From: HyVt-477 sp965224605
GTDB lineage: Bacteria; Pseudomonadota; Gammaproteobacteria; Thiotrichales; Thiotrichaceae
Length of the DNA stretch: 64,000 nucleotides
Assembly (NCBI GenBank): GCA_965224605.1
Contig: CBDCZP010000011.1
Span: 1-64,000 of the forward strand
Direction: 5' to 3'
In this document: positions 53,022-63,438 of the stretch, piece after piece
How positions within the stretch are numbered: the first letter of the stretch is position 1
Layout of the letters: each line of letters begins with the position of its first letter
Program-made: the position numbers and the translations under genes
The notes under the pieces: model-generated
The model's database searches: none
The model's input: only the letters and a program-made list of their open reading frames with translations
What the model was told of the DNA's origin: nothing

Positions 53022-54710
53022 ATGAATACAATTAATAAACGTCGTGATTTTTTGAAATCACTACTTAGCACAGGAATTGCCGGTTCATTAGGGCCATCTT
53101 TAGGGGTATCTTTAGCAGCAGCAGGCCAACTCGCCTTAATGCGTCAAGCCACTGCAGCCAGCCCGCCATTCTCTGATTATAAAGCGATAGTGAATATCTT
53201 TCTTTATGGTGGTAATGATAGCTTTAATATGTTGATACCTACAGGCAGCGCATCTAATACGGGGCATGGCGACTATGATGCTATTCGTGGCAATCTGGCA
53301 GTAGCCAATAATGATTTGGGAATTACCACTGCTTCGAGTACTGGCACAGATTTGAATAATGGCAACTTGGGAACAGGGTCAGGCAATCCTTATCACGAAG
53401 ATGGTACTGAACAAAGCGCCTATTTAAAAGGGCTCTATGACTTATCTTCTAGCAAAGGTATTGATTTAGGTGTTAATGGCGTAATGCCTGAATTAGCTCA
53501 ACTGATTACAGATAATAAAGCCTCAGTGGTTGCCAATGTAGGAAATCTGGTAAACCCTGTTAGCAGAGCTGAGGTTCTCAATGACAGCGCTAACCTGCCA
53601 CTATTCTTGTTTGCCCACAATCACCAACAACGTGCATTAAAAACAGGACAAGCTGACAATCTCAGTGCAGCAGGATGGGCTGGGCGGATAGCTGACAATT
53701 GGCAAGGCATTAATAACAACTCACCCCTTGGGTTAAATATTGCCTATTCGGGTAGTGATCGCATGGTAGTAGGTGATTCAACCAGTCCGTTAGTGTTAAA
53801 TCCAGGTCAACCTCCCAATTTCACTGGAATGAAACTCGCTGGAAATAGTTCTGATCAAGATCGCCGAGCCTTCTTTCAAGCACTAGCCGGTATTCAAAAC
53901 TCATCGTCATCTGGCAATCTCAACTTTGATATAAGCAATACCTTCGCTACATCGGATCCTTTCAAAAGCCTTTACAGTAAGTTGTTAACCAAGTCACAAG
54001 GCACGTTCGATTTGCTGGGTAATGCATGGAACGACAATGTGATTAGTTACACCTCGACAGGTTCTTATGGTGAACCGTTATTTTCCAAACCTTCAGCAGA
54101 TGATTTGGGTTTCAATAATGCCGTGGGGGGAGGGCTCATCAAACAACTGGATACAGTTGCAAAAATGATTGATTTGGGTGCGCGTGATGCCTTTTCAACA
54201 GGCAGCTATAACCGCCAAATATTTACCGTCCGCTTGGGCGGTTTTGATACCCATGCCACTCAAGAAGATAAACATCCTCTTTTATTACGTGAAATAAGCC
54301 TAGCACTATGGAAATTTCAAAAAGCTATGGAAGAACTTGGACATGCCAATAAAGTAACGACATTTACCATGTCTGATTTTGGTCGAACAGTGAGTAACAA
54401 CGGGGATGGAACTGATCATGCCTGGGGCGCACATCATATTGTTATGGGTGGTGATGGTGCAGGAGATGCTGGCAACTTCAAGGGTGGGCAGATGCTGGGG
54501 TCTTTACCTGATATAACATTAGGAGGAGCTGATGATTACAGTAGCAAAGGCAGAATTATCCCAACGACTAGCCAAGATCAATTGAATGCAACGCTATGTA
54601 ATTGGTTTGGAGTGGATGAAGCCTTGATGCCTACTGTGTTCCCAAATTTACAGAACTTTAAATCAGGGAGTGATTTGCAAAGTGCCTATTTGAATGATCT
54701 ATTTGCATAG
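53022..54710 (+). CDS. DUF1501 family secreted protein (Tat signal)
   Basis: 562 residues with a twin-arginine-type signal NKRRDFLKSLLSTGIAG. The DUF1501 (sulfatase-like alkaline-phosphatase fold) features are IVNIFLYGGNDSFNMLIPT, LKTGQADNLSAAGWAGRIAD, TVRLGGFDTHATQEDKH and TMSDFGRTVSNNGDGTDHAWG, where histidines and aspartates resemble a metal site. It follows the DUF1800 gene by 10 bp and is certainly cotranscribed. This pair is widely conserved in marine bacteria, with unknown substrate. The Tat signal suggests cytoplasmic folding with a cofactor before export. Confidence 0.9.
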   Translation: MNTINKRRDFLKSLLSTGIAGSLGPSLGVSLAAAGQLALMRQATAASPPFSDYKAIVNIFLYGGNDSFNMLIPTGSASNTGHGDYDAIRGNLAVANNDLGITTASSTGTDLNNGNLGTGSGNPYHEDGTEQSAYLKGLYDLSSSKGIDLGVNGVMPELAQLITDNKASVVANVGNLVNPVSRAEVLNDSANLPLFLFAHNHQQRALKTGQADNLSAAGWAGRIADNWQGINNNSPLGLNIAYSGSDRMVVGDSTSPLVLNPGQPPNFTGMKLAGNSSDQDRRAFFQALAGIQNSSSSGNLNFDISNTFATSDPFKSLYSKLLTKSQGTFDLLGNAWNDNVISYTSTGSYGEPLFSKPSADDLGFNNAVGGGLIKQLDTVAKMIDLGARDAFSTGSYNRQIFTVRLGGFDTHATQEDKHPLLLREISLALWKFQKAMEELGHANKVTTFTMSDFGRTVSNNGDGTDHAWGAHHIVMGGDGAGDAGNFKGGQMLGSLPDITLGGADDYSSKGRIIPTTSQDQLNATLCNWFGVDEALMPTVFPNLQNFKSGSDLQSAYLNDLFA

Positions 54711-55007
54711 TCGCGAACACAATATTCAGTATATGAAGCGTCTGCACGATTGAACAGTTTGTGTCGTTAGAATAAAAATCTGGATTGTTTTCAATAAGAT
54801 TTGGGGCGCATCATAGAAACCTTCCTACGCATATCTAGCTGAAGATTACCGTAATGAAGCAATGATCAAGGTTAATTATGAACCCTATAAATATATTTAA
54901 CGACTAGAGTAGTATATAATTTGACCTTCATCATTTGACCTCAACAGCAAGTGATGCGATTTCTACCACATAATAAATAATCCATTCACCAAACATTAGG
55001 GCTACAA

Positions 55008-58000
55008 ATGTTTTTGAATATTCAATCTTGCATTGCTTTTCCTGTTTTTTTGCTAACTCTTATTAGTAAACAAGCCAATAAAGTTACATCAGTTATCGCA
55101 ACAGTATTTATTCTGTTTTTTGCAAATATAGCACCAGTACATGCAACAGACATAATAACAGGAGGCATAGCCACTCAAGGCAGCACCTACAACAACTCAT
55201 CATCCTACACAGCAGATAAAGTGATTGATGGGGACCTTAATACGTTTAACCACACTTTAAACGGAAGTGATAATAATTGGTGGCAAGTTAAGCTAACAGC
55301 AAAACATCAAATACAAACAATCCGTGTACGTAATCGCCAAAGCAGCACAAGTAGGCTCAATGGTGCAAAAATCTATATTACTGATAGCCCTTGGTCAGGT
55401 AGTACGCCTTCTGCTAGCAATGAGGTAGCCACACTTACCAGTGATGCTGACTGGCAAGAATTTACTTTGGGTACTCCTAAATTCGGTCAATACATCATCA
55501 TTAAAGCAAGTGGTACCAACTTTTTGCACATGACGGAAGTTGAAGTTGACGGCTCTGTACCGACTGCTCCACAGTTTTCTAAAGATAATTTTGTACTCGG
55601 TTTAAAAGTAAACTCTGCTAGCGGCTCAACGGTTGGCAGTGTACAGGCAATAGACTTGCAAGATGATGCACTCGTGTATTCCATTGTTGAATCTGTTCCC
55701 TTTGCCATCGACATTAATAATGGCACGATTACCCTGACTCAAGCTGTTAATCATAATGCGATACAAAGCTATAATTTTACTGTTGCCGTAAACGATGGCA
55801 GTAATAGTGCCAGCACTAATGTGACAGTGAAACTACTTAACGGCAATGGAGTAACACTAGAGAAATGGACAGGTGTTAGTGGAAGCTATGTCAGTCCAGT
55901 TTAGTGAGTGACTCCCACTATCAAAACGATGCAGCTGATGAAACACGCATTATCACTCAAATAGATGATTACGTAGCAACGGCTCCTTATGCTAACTTAT
56001 GGTCAACGATTAACAACACTTTTAAAACCAACCGAAACGGGCGACTATATTTTTAATCGTGGTTGCAGACAAAAGAGCTGAACTTTGGTTTTCAGAAGAT
56101 AGCAGCACTGCAAATTTAAACAAAATAGCCGCCACTCCCACACACAGCAATACTTATCAAGATTGGACAGATAGTAATGCTAGACAAAGCCAAAGCATAC
56201 ATTTAGAAGCAGGAAGTCTTTATGTATTACAAGCTTTGCATAAAGATGGAGGGCAACCTAACTTTATCAGCGTCGGTTGGAAAAAAGTAGAAGACACAAC
56301 TTATACCCTTATCCCAGCTGACCAGCTTTATTTAGGTTTTCTAGATACTCAAAATGTGAAACCTATTTTCGACCAGCAAGAAAGCCTCTTTTTTGTGGAT
56401 CACGCCCCAGCAAATGCAGAATTACTAACAACTATTACTGCAACCGATCATCAAGGCGATACGTTAAGCTACAGCCTGACAGGAGCAAAAGCGGCTGATT
56501 TTGCAATAGATAATGATGGAAAAATAACAGCCAATGGTACAGTAAAATTAGGCTCTTACACTTTTGATGTACAAGTCACTGATAACACCCATACCATCAA
56601 CAAACCCATCACACTTCTAATTTCAGTCAATATTGCCCAGCAATTTGGAGTCGCATCCCAAGGTGCAACCTACGGTAGTGGTATTGCTTCCAAAACCATT
56701 GATGGTGATGTTAACACCACCAATCATACGCAATGTAACGCCACGGATAATTGGTGGCAAGTTGCGTTGCCAAGTCCTACATCCATATCTAAATTTATTA
56801 TTCAAGGGCGTAGTTCTAATACGTGGCGACTTGCGGGAGCCAATGTTTATATCTCATCGTCTCCTTACAGCGGTACATTAAACGCTGACGATAAGGTTGC
56901 TACATTGGCAGGAACAGCGGCAGAACAAGAAACAGTGTTTGCTACAGCGAAGTTGGGAAGTTACCTCATTGTAAAGGCGTCTGGAACTAACTGTTTACAC
57001 ATGGCAGAGGTGAAAGTATATGGTGAATCGCCTAATGCACCAGTATTTAATGAAGGTAAACGAAACTTTCTGATTCCAGGAAGTACGGCTGACCGTGAAG
57101 TGGTTGCAACGATAACTGGGACAGATTTTCAATATGATAATTTAATTTATTCCATTGATGGCACAGTACCTTTTGCTATTGATAGTCAAGGCAATATAAC
57201 GGTTAATGGGACATTAACAGGTGGAACTTATACTTTTGATGTATTGATTAACGATGGTGTCAATGTTGTTAGAACAAACGTCACGATTCAAGCTACGACA
57301 GTAACAGCAGTTAACGATGCCATTGCTTCAGGAAGTGTAATTGATGTAACCGAAGCTGAGCTAATACAAGCAACTCTGGATGAAATAGAATCAAGCAAAA
57401 CTTTCCTTCTGGATGCCAAAACACAAATATTCAACCTCAATGCCAATGGCACAGCAAAAGCTGATAACTCAAGCCTTACCAGTATTGATTGGGATCCTTC
57501 ATGGGATGCTGCAACGCTAACAGCAACATTGGGGACTAACACACCTCTGTTATTTAGCAATGCGACTAATAATTCAAGAACTGTTTATGAAAAGCAGCTG
57601 GCCATCATTGGAGAAAAGGGAGCTAGTCGCTATCTGGTTATGGGTTCTAATCCCATGCGAACAGCGGCTAATGCACAAATGAATTCGGTTATGGAAAATT
57701 CATTGGCTTGGTTAACTGGCAGGACTGATCTAAAAGCTGCACCTTTTAATGTCGTCATTGCGCATCTTGATGATAGTTATTATTTTAGAGATGAGACGGC
57801 AACGCGAAGCTGGTTAGATACGCATTACCCAGGTCAAGTTAATTACAATGCAGCGGATGCTTGTGATGGCACCGCGTTGTCGGGATGTTTGAATATGGCA
57901 GATTTATTAATTGTTTCACAAATTTCAAGTAATACAGATGACGTGAATGCGATTGCTGCAACCGTCAACCAAGCATTGCAAAATGGTGTTGCAGTTTTAT

Positions 58001-60798
58001 ATATCCATCACGATGGTAACTATAAAGCTTTAGGAAAATCTTTATTCGAGTCTGTTTTCAGTATCAGCTATGAATGGGATAATCGCTGGAAACAGTTAAA
58101 GTTAGAAGCATTTAATCCCGTTGTTACACTACAAGATCTGCCCTCTGAGTTATTAAGCATTAAAACTCTATTTACACACTTTAAAGATAAAGACTTTGCC
58201 AGCTTTGATTGGAGCAAATGTACTAGTGAGTGGTATGGCACGGAATGTGTCAATGTCCCATTATTCAAAGAACAATTTCAAACCGCCACTTGGAAAGTTC
58301 GAGATATTGTCAATACATATGACAGAGGAAATATAAATATATTCGAGCAGCAAAATAAATATCGTTTTCACAAGCTGCTAACACTTGTTGCAGATAAGTT
58401 TAGAGGGACGGTTCAATTCCCAATGGATAAGGCCACTACCGACATTAATCAGTTTCTAAGGTCTTTGTATTCAGACCATGTCATCTATACCTACAGAAAG
58501 GTTAATCCTGTTCAGAATAATCTAGGTAACTTTAGCCGTACTAATTTTAGTCACATCACACCCACCAATCGCACCGTTAATTTAATCAGTAAAAAGAATT
58601 TCCGCTCAACAGGTGCGTATGCTTTACCAGGACAAACAGTTAAAGTCACACGTAATGATAATAGCAATCTGACCGTTAAAGTCTTTGTTAATACACAGCG
58701 TTCACAAGCTACACATCTGTGGTCAGCTAACGGATATAAGCGTCCTGTCTATTTACAAAGCCAACATATGACTATCAACTCAGGGGAAACCATCGAGTTT
58801 ACCTCGCCTTATGGTGGGCCAATTCAACTAGAATTTAGCAGTAATGATCTACCCGTAAGCTTCACCTTTGAAAATATCGGAGAACATGCTTATTGGGCAA
58901 GCTCAGCAGATGATGCTTCCTTCACTCAAAAGCTAGATGCGGGTGAGTTTGATTGGGCAGAAGTTGTTACTTCACAGTTTGAAGTACACTCGACACTAAA
59001 CTATATGCGTCAGTCTATAGCCAATGCAAAATGGGGAACAGCTCAAGCATTAGCCGATGGCACTGAGAAATACATGAGTAATTACGCTCATGTACTCGCT
59101 GGTTTTAAAGGGCCAGGTATTGATGTCATACCTGAAATCCATGATTTTGCGACGACAAAAGGTTGGACGATTAATAATCTCGATCTGGTAAAACACATGA
59201 ATGCAGATCAGGCAGCCTGTGGTGGTGGTTGTTCAGGTAATCCCTATGATGCGTATTGGGCATTTGGTCCCACTGATCACGGTGACGTGCATGAGTTCGG
59301 GCACGGGTTGGAGCGATCAAGGTTTCAATTCAGTGGCTGGGCAGGTCACTCTCAAACTAACCCATACGCCTACTACACCCAATCTAAATATAATGAAACG
59401 CACGAAGTTCAAACGGGTTGTCAAGGTCTATCCTTTAATACGGCATTTAACGCATTACAAAGTAGTGCGGGACAAGCAGACCCTACCGCATACATGAACA
59501 CAAACTATTGGGCGAACTCTAACTGGAATACCCAAGTCACCATGACGATTCAAACCATGATGACCGTACAAAAGGCAGGAAAACTAGAAAATGGTTGGCA
59601 CTTGTTGGCAAGAACGCATATCCATGATCGTGAGTTTAGGCGTGCTGATGATAATGATACTAACTGGGCAGCTAAGAAAGATTCACTAGGATTCTCTGAT
59701 TACACACGTGCGGAAGCAAGAGCGACTAGCAATAATGATTATATGCTCATCGCATGGTCAACCGTTGCCGAGCTAGACATGCGTGATTATCTTGATATGT
59801 GGGGGCTTACATTTAGTGATAAAGCCAAGGCACAAGTAGCCAGCTTCAATTATCCCACTCCTGCTAAAGAATTCTTTGTTAGCGCTGCCAGCGGCTATTG
59901 TAAAAAAGGTCAAAATGGAGATTTCTTAGCTAAAGCCACTTTACCTGTTGATGGCACACAAACGTGGCCAGCCGCAACTGATACCGACAGCGATGGCTAT
60001 TGGGATGCTTTAGATAACTGTCCTACAAAAGCAAATCCAAACCAGATAGATACCGATAATGATGGCGAGGGTGATGCGTGTGAAGATGCGGATAATGATA
60101 CCGTCATTGACTCACTGGATAATTGCCCAACACTGGCGAATACTGATCAGTTAAATACAGATGGCGATACACAAGGCAATGTCTGTGATAACGATGATGA
60201 TAATGACAACGTGGTAGATGCTCAAGATGCCTTCCCATTAGATGCCAGTGAGTCGGTGGATACCGATAACGATGGTACAGGTAATAATGCAGATCTTGAT
60301 GATGACAATGATCAAATCCCTGATGTCTGGGAACTTGCTAATGGTCTAAATCCGTTAGATGCATCAGATGCCAGTGGAGACAGTGATAGAGACGGTATCA
60401 GCAACCTTGATGAATACTTGGCAGGAAGTAATCCTAACGACCCCCTATTCACTTGGGATATTGACGGAGATGGTGTTGCAAAGCCGCTAACTGACGGATT
60501 ATTAAACTTACGTTATCACTTCGGGTTTAGGGGCGACACTCTGATTAATGGCGCAGTAGATGCGAATGCGACTAGAACCACAGCTGTAGAAATCGAGAGC
60601 TATCTTGCTGACTCAATGGCAGAAGGTGATATTGATGGTGATGGTACAACCAAGCCATTAACGGATGGTTTAATATTATTGCGTTACTTGTTTGGGTTCA
60701 GAGGCGATACATTAATACAAAATGCCGTAGATGCTACGGCGACACGTAGTACTGCCACGGAGGTTGAAAATTATTCGACAACAAGAATGCCACAATAA
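55008..60798 (+). CDS. ImpA-type secreted metalloprotease, multidomain, with C-terminal dockerin-like modules (three 1-base disruptions)
   Basis: About 1929 residues once three single-base errors are fixed (one missing near 55893-55899, one extra near 55997, one extra in the T run near 56050). Order: signal region; F5/8C-type lectin domain (NSSSYTADKVIDGDLNTFNH); cadherin-like domain; PA14-like domain spanning the broken stretch (TETGDYI, ADKRAELWFSEDSS); cadherin-like domain; second F5/8C domain (56635-57030); another cadherin-like domain; a large ImpA-family region; thrombospondin type 3 repeats (59980-60450); two dockerin-like modules (60457-60615, 60628-60795). The zinc site HEFGH is at 59290-59304 with a glutamate two residues on. 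ImpA relatives cleave O-glycosylated proteins such as mucins. Predicted secreted glycopeptidase. Confidence 0.82.
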
Positions 60799-60933
60799 TT
60801 CTGTTTTCGACTAATATGATCCTACTGGGCGATGGATTCAGAAGACTGAAGCCTTTAGGACTTATGGTATCAACTATGTATCAAGCCTAGACTTTCAATT
60901 GACATCCATCATTTTTAAAGGCAGACTTTAATA

Positions 60934-62175
60934 ATGATGGATAAAAATAGGATTTTAGAGCAAAAAATAGACAAGTTACTCCAGCTATTCCCTGCTGTTG
61001 CGGTAATTGGCTCACGTCAATGTGGAAAATCCACACTAGTAAAAAAACTAAAACCCGATTGGGCATACTATGATCTAGAACGTCCAGATCATTATCAATT
61101 AATCAGTAGCGATCCTTTAGGCTTTTTCAGCCGTAGAAATAAAAACGTCATTATTGATGAAGCCCAGCAATACCCAGAACTGTTTCAAGTATTACGCGGA
61201 GTTATTGACCAAGATAGGAAAGCCACAGGACGATTTTTGCTAACAGGTTCTAGTTCACCTGAAATAGTAAAAGGGTTAACCGAAAGCCTTGCGGGACGGA
61301 TTTCTACCGTAGAGATGTGGCCATTTAAAGCCGTTGAATTTTATGATAAACCTCTACCCTCTATTTATGCGCTTCTACCCAATATTCAATCTGACTTAAG
61401 CCCGCTATTACAATTACAGCCCACACTTGAAATAAATCAACTTTACAACCACTGGCTCTATGGCGGCTACCCAGAGCCGCGTTTAAAATCCAAAGAGTTC
61501 CCTGAATTCTATGGTTTATGGATGGATGATTACTTTGCAGATTATATCCGGCGCGATATTCAACGCCTGTTCCCCAGAATAAACGTGCATAAATTCCGTC
61601 TCTTTATCCAGGCATTATCACATTACTCAGGGGGGATTATTAACCATTCTAAAATCGCCCGTGCCTTAGATACTAGCTCTGTTACGGTAAAAGAATACCT
61701 AAGTATTTTTCATGGCACTTTTATTTGGCGCAATTTACCAAGCTATGAAAAAAACTCACTAAAAAAAGTCCAAAAAATGGCAAAGGGGTTTTTCAGAGAT
61801 CAAGGAATCCTGCATCATTTATTAAAAATTGATGATGTAGATAAACTTTTATTGCATCCTATCGCAGGGGCATCCTTTGAAGCCTTCGTAATAGAAGAAA
61901 TCATTAGAGGATTTCAAAGCACTTTATTGTCGGGTATCGACTTTAACTATTATCGAACCCGCGACCGATCAGAAATAGATTTAATTATAGATGCCCCTTT
62001 TGGTCTTATCCCCATCGAAATAAAACTGGGTCATAAAATTAACAAACGCATGCTCACTGCCTTGCATGGTTTTATAAAAGATACTGAGGCTAGTTTTGGG
62101 ATATTGGTCAATAATGCTGAACATGTGGAAATGTTGAGTGATCAGGTGATTCAAATTCCAGCGCGGTATTTTTAA
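60934..62175 (+). CDS. AAA ATPase with DUF4143 domain
   Basis: 413 residues. The N-terminal AAA_14 domain has Walker A GSRQCGKSTLVKKL, Walker B NVIIDEAQQYPELFQVL and sensor LLTGSSSPEIVKGLTESLAGR. The C-terminal DUF4143 domain includes FEAFVIEEIIRGF and YYRTRDRSEIDLIIDAPFGLIPIEIKLG, a nuclease-like E-I-D...E-I-K pattern. Such proteins are common accessory genes of unclear role, sometimes linked with toxin-antitoxin or defence. The stop overlaps the next gene (TAATG). Confidence 0.9.
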   Translation: MMDKNRILEQKIDKLLQLFPAVAVIGSRQCGKSTLVKKLKPDWAYYDLERPDHYQLISSDPLGFFSRRNKNVIIDEAQQYPELFQVLRGVIDQDRKATGRFLLTGSSSPEIVKGLTESLAGRISTVEMWPFKAVEFYDKPLPSIYALLPNIQSDLSPLLQLQPTLEINQLYNHWLYGGYPEPRLKSKEFPEFYGLWMDDYFADYIRRDIQRLFPRINVHKFRLFIQALSHYSGGIINHSKIARALDTSSVTVKEYLSIFHGTFIWRNLPSYEKNSLKKVQKMAKGFFRDQGILHHLLKIDDVDKLLLHPIAGASFEAFVIEEIIRGFQSTLLSGIDFNYYRTRDRSEIDLIIDAPFGLIPIEIKLGHKINKRMLTALHGFIKDTEASFGILVNNAEHVEMLSDQVIQIPARYF

Positions 62176-63029
62176 TGAAGCAATACATAACACAGCATAA
62201 GATATGGATGATCTGCCTGATTTTCTGGTTACCGTTGAAAGTGTGGTCACATGGTGACGTGCATCAGCGTATTGAAGTACTGTCATCAAAGATAGCGTAT
62301 CAAGCTGAAATTGCTTTGCTGTTAGAGCGCGCGCAGCTGTTACGGAGTGATGGTGATTTTCGTGATGCATTGGTTGATTACAAGCGGGTTTTGAGGGCTA
62401 AACCCAATAACGTGGATGCTTTATATTATGCTGCAAAATCAGCGTTGGAGGTGAAGCAACTCACGGATGCACAGTCATGGGCAGAGCGTTTTTTTGCGCA
62501 AGTGAAAGACCCGACGAATAGGGCGTCACGTGCGCGTGCTTACCAGTTATTCTCAGATATTTATTTGGCTAAAGGCGACTCTCCTAAAGCCTTGTTTTAT
62601 TTTAGAGAGAGTATGACGCTACAAAAAAACCCTGATCCCGATAATTGGCTTCGACTAGCAGACCTTGAGTTACAGCAGAACGGATACGACAAGGCATTAG
62701 CAACCTTAAAGTTGGCGTTGGCAACATCGGGAACAAATATAAGTATTCAACAAAAAATGGTAGCAATCTCTATTGCACAAAAGGATTATAAAACGGCGGT
62801 GCATTATCTTGATCTCCAACTAGTAAAATCAAAGTCTCTCTATAAAGTGATGTTGCTAGTAAGAAAATCAGAAGTGTTGTTATTAGCAGGAAATAAAGTG
62901 AAATCAGAAGCCGTTAAACAAAAAGCTGCACACCTTTTTCAAACACTCCCGGGTAAAAAGAAAAATCATCCTTCCGCTAAACTGATTAAGCAGTATTTGC
63001 GGGAATCACTCTATAAGCTGTCTAACTGA
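62175..63029 (+). CDS. Exported TPR repeat protein
   Basis: 284 residues with a signal peptide (MICLIFWLPLKVWSHG). TPR-like helical repeats start at about residue 45: AQLLRSDGDFRDALVDYKRVLRAKPNN, DIYLAKGDSPKALFYFRES, LADLELQQNGYDKALATLK. No other domain is visible. The ATG overlaps the stop of the AAA/DUF4143 gene, so they are translationally coupled, though one product is cytosolic and the other exported. Probably a scaffolding protein; partner unknown. Confidence 0.82.
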   Translation: MKQYITQHKIWMICLIFWLPLKVWSHGDVHQRIEVLSSKIAYQAEIALLLERAQLLRSDGDFRDALVDYKRVLRAKPNNVDALYYAAKSALEVKQLTDAQSWAERFFAQVKDPTNRASRARAYQLFSDIYLAKGDSPKALFYFRESMTLQKNPDPDNWLRLADLELQQNGYDKALATLKLALATSGTNISIQQKMVAISIAQKDYKTAVHYLDLQLVKSKSLYKVMLLVRKSEVLLLAGNKVKSEAVKQKAAHLFQTLPGKKKNHPSAKLIKQYLRESLYKLSN

Positions 63030-63438
63030 GGGTTCTAGGTTATTTCAATGGAAGTGAACCTTCAGGCTCGCCATATGGTGAAAAAACAGCATGTTAGGCG
63101 AGCCTGAAGGCTCATTTCCAGAGATAGCTTGCGGCGGGGTGGTTATTGATGTGGTAGCGTTAAGCTAAGTTTATAACATGTTGAAAAATAACTTACCCGT
63201 TGGGGTGTAAAGGAGTATAGTATTTATACACAGTATCAAATGTCATTGATACATGGGCTAACTTTTCTAAACAGCGTAGCAACCATTATAAATCTGATCA
63301 ATAATTGTCAGTGTTACACTATTGTTCGTAGATGACGAATTTATCGTTCATTTGATTTAGTGATGACAACCAAACTCACATTCTTTCTGATTTGATTGAA
63401 TACATCTAGCTATGCTGTGACATCTTACGGTCGGGCAT
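63030..63438. other. Intergenic region with family C palindrome
   Basis: 409 bp between the TPR gene and the terminal partial gene. The first part is filled by the palindrome at 63050-63119; the remainder is AT-rich with no ORF or RNA recognised. Confidence 0.6.
63050..63119. repeat. REP-like palindrome, family C (second copy)
   Basis: Arms GGAAGTGAACCTTCAGG and CCTGAAGGCTCATTTCC continue inward through GCTCGCC / GGCGAGC, giving about 23 paired positions with few mismatches. The loop is near-identical to that at 21590-21657. It lies 20 bp after the TPR gene stop and may act as its terminator. Confidence 0.87.
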
